A DNA stretch of 7,068 nt from contig SXSP01000039.1 of the NCBI GenBank assembly GCA_005792225.1, positions 1 through 7,068 on the forward strand, read 5' to 3'. Made by a program: the position numbers and the translations under genes. Below the pieces are notes generated by a model that was not told where the DNA came from, made no database searches, and was given only the letters and a program-made list of their open reading frames with translations. How positions within the stretch are numbered: the first letter of the stretch is position 1; each line of letters opens with the position of its first letter. Below are positions 5,333 to 7,068 of this stretch, piece after piece. The DNA comes from Bdellovibrionales bacterium. GTDB taxonomy: Bacteria; Bdellovibrionota; Bdellovibrionia; Bdellovibrionales; JAMPXM01.

Positions 5333-7068
5333 TCACTTCATCCTTCTCTTCTTGAATTCGGGATCGGATACGACCGCTTTTATTGTATCCAAAAGAGTCG
5401 CGTTGGGCTTCTTCAACGCATCGTAGGTCGAGGCTAGAACACAGCTATCACGCTCGTTGGCGGCCCGGCGCATGGTGAATTGGAAGAACCGCTCGCTAAA
5501 GCACGCCGAAAACTTCTGGCTCTGAGCGATCTTCTCGCTCATCTGGACGGCTCCGGCGACTTGCGGATTCGGGCTCTGTGCGAGATCAATCTCGGTCGTG
5601 TCGTTGATGGCATGTTCGGCCAGAACTTGACCTGAGCTATTGAGAACCTTTTCGCGCGTGCGGAAGCGACCGAGCGAATCGATGCTCTCGAGGGCGTACC
5701 CAAACGGATTGATCTTCGAATGGCAGCCCATGCAGGCGGCTGGAGAGGTTTTGTTCTCAAAACGCTTCCGCGTGCTCAATGTCGGATCTTCCGGCGGAGC
5801 CACCAAAGATCCTGGCGGAAGAGTGGCTGGATCCGGTGCCGAAAGCGATTCGCAAAGAAGCGATCGGCGAATGGCCACGCCGCGCAGAATGGGGCTCGTG
5901 CCGTCGCTTCCCGAGAGAGTGCGGGCCACGCGCGTGAGGAGCCCTGCCCGCTCAGCCGCTGGCAGCGTTGTTCGCCCGTCAGCATTTCCCGGCAAGCTCA
6001 CTCCGTAAATCGCGGCAAGTGCCGGCTTCTTGATGAAGGCCGTCGTGTCGGTCAACAAGCTTTGGAGAGGCTTATTTTCGAAGATCACGTAATCAGCAAA
6101 GAGAAGCGATTCTTCAAGAGCGTCGACATTGATATTCGTCGTGTCGATTCCGTTCTTGAAAGCCGCCGTGTAGGCCGGATCGTGGATTCGGTTCATCTCA
6201 AACCAGGTGTAAACAAATCGTCGAAGGCTGGGCTTAGCGGCCGAGAGCGTAAAGAGCCGGTTCATCTGCGTACGGTAACCGGCCTCCGTCGTGAGAGAGT
6301 TGTTCGCCGCCGCCGTAAAGAGTTCCGCATCCGGCATGGAGTTGATGATCAAATACGAAAGCCGTGAGGCCAATTCGTAACTCGAGAGCGAGAGTGCCGA
6401 GACCTCTTCGTCAGTGGGGGTGCCGTCGAATTCCAAATGATAAAGGAAATTTGGCGCCATCAAGAGAGCCCGGAGGAGGAAGCCGGAACTCTCGGCACGT
6501 GACGAGCCCAAACGATAAGCCGCGATGAGGGGTGTTCGCTCCGCGGCCTTGATCGGCCGACGAAAGACGCGAAGCCCGAAACGATCCAAAAAAGAATTCA
6601 AACACGCATCATCAACGGTCGAATTTCCGAAGCATGTCTCGGTGAAGACTTTGTTGAGACGAGTGGAATCCGCCGTGACGAGCGACGCGATTTTGATCGC
6701 CACCGCATTCTGCGCCTTCACGAGTCCGAGGTTCATCGAGTCGGCACCGCGATCAAACGGATTGTTCTGGTTCGACTCCTCAGGAATTTGCGCAAACTCA
6801 TCCTTGAGGTCCGTGGTCGCTACGACACCGCTAAACAAGTCGCGGAGGGTGTTCTGATACTCCCCTTTTGCGAGACGCTGCAGGCGTGCCGCGGTCGGAA
6901 CCGCATTGGCATCACAAACGAAGGGATTCGCCGTGGGGTCTGCCGTTGTCGTCCTGAGGGCTGCCGCGATGTCTTCGAGATCGCCATCGCTGAGACCGAG
7001 AACTTGCGCGACCTGCATGCTGGGAACTCCGAGGCGCGCCTGACGAATCTGCTCAGCTGACCGATCGC
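5333..7068 (-). CDS. DUF1592/DUF1588-family c-type cytochrome, N-terminus missing
   Basis: The frame is open to the window edge, so the true start lies beyond it; the ATG at 7018 is internal. At least 577 codons are visible. The first 40 (DRSAEQIRQARLGVPSMQVA...LSDGDLEDIAAALR) are the end of a cytochrome c domain, with the Met of VPSM or a nearby Met as the probable distal heme ligand; its CxxCH would be outside the window. Counting from the Met at 7018, the planctomycete/delta module follows in the usual order: DUF1587 (RLAKGEYQNTLRDLF, 48-62), DUF1595 (FGLRVFRRPI...RALLMAPNFLYHLE, about 147-196), DUF1592 (LSSYELASRLSYLI onward, 211-340), DUF1588 (RAGLLTRVA to SLGRFR, 357-453) with the heme site CMGCH at 429-433 (bases 5720-5734), and DUF1585 to the end. 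It is probably a secreted diheme protein that transfers electrons or oxidises an organic substrate; the substrate is unknown. DUF1552 follows after one base. Confidence 0.9.
   Translation of the reverse strand, partial: DRSAEQIRQARLGVPSMQVAQVLGLSDGDLEDIAAALRTTTADPTANPFVCDANAVPTAARLQRLAKGEYQNTLRDLFSGVVATTDLKDEFAQIPEESNQNNPFDRGADSMNLGLVKAQNAVAIKIASLVTADSTRLNKVFTETCFGNSTVDDACLNSFLDRFGLRVFRRPIKAAERTPLIAAYRLGSSRAESSGFLLRALLMAPNFLYHLEFDGTPTDEEVSALSLSSYELASRLSYLIINSMPDAELFTAAANNSLTTEAGYRTQMNRLFTLSAAKPSLRRFVYTWFEMNRIHDPAYTAAFKNGIDTTNINVDALEESLLFADYVIFENKPLQSLLTDTTAFIKKPALAAIYGVSLPGNADGRTTLPAAERAGLLTRVARTLSGSDGTSPILRGVAIRRSLLCESLSAPDPATLPPGSLVAPPEDPTLSTRKRFENKTSPAACMGCHSKINPFGYALESIDSLGRFRTREKVLNSSGQVLAEHAINDTTEIDLAQSPNPQVAGAVQMSEKIAQSQKFSACFSERFFQFTMRRAANERDSCVLASTYDALKKPNATLLDTIKAVVSDPEFKKRRMK
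5341..5346 (-). promoter_or_regulatory. Shine-Dalgarno for DUF1552, inside the cytochrome gene
   Basis: The minus strand reads GAAGGA, 9 bases before the DUF1552 ATG at 5329-5331. It lies within the last codons of the upstream gene, whose TGA (5333-5335) is one base before the ATG. This arrangement allows a terminating ribosome to restart on the downstream gene. Confidence 0.75.

Noticed and set aside
5720..6367. 215-codon plus-strand frame opposite the cytochrome gene
   Set aside because: The minus strand there has a continuous DUF1592/DUF1588 reading with the CMGCH heme motif; the antisense translation has no recognisable features and a skewed Arg-rich composition.

Overview
The window most resembles the genome of a Gram-negative, predatory or environmental bacterium of the Bdellovibrionota/Myxococcota type. 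This rests on gene content: a planctomycete/delta-type multidomain cytochrome (DUF1587-1595-1592-1588-1585) next to a DUF1552 protein, Tat and Sec export signals, a moderately high GC content, and a good sigma-54 promoter match. No rRNA, tRNA, insertion sequence, CRISPR array or phage gene was seen, so the taxonomic call is an inference. The window looks like chromosomal housekeeping and accessory sequence, not a mobile element.

Layout. Positions 1-405 (+) hold the C-terminal end of a bestrophin-type anion channel. It converges on a large secreted clan GH-G (trehalase/GH63-like) glycosidase on the minus strand (442-2871). A strong intrinsic terminator for the glycosidase lies between them and touches the channel's stop codon. 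The 316-bp stretch upstream of the glycosidase (2872-3187) has no gene but is dense with signals. It contains a near-consensus -24/-12 sigma-54 promoter (3006-3021), inverted repeats 85 and 118 bp upstream of the predicted start (where enhancer-binding proteins normally bind), and an invertedly repeated, probably folded 5' leader ending at a Shine-Dalgarno sequence. Next is a small secreted protein of unknown function (3188-3583, -), then an AT-richer 272-bp spacer (3584-3855).

The right half (3856-7068, -) is a two-gene operon. A DUF1592-family c-type cytochrome, cut by the window edge, is followed after a single base by a Tat-exported DUF1552 protein. The spacing and a Shine-Dalgarno inside the upstream gene point to translational coupling. 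Both products should act outside the cytoplasmic membrane. The pair recurs in Planctomycetes and delta-type lineages, but its substrate is unknown.

No wholly new multi-gene system is obvious. The points most worth following are the apparent sigma-54 control and folded leader of the glycosidase, and the uncharacterised cytochrome/DUF1552 pair.
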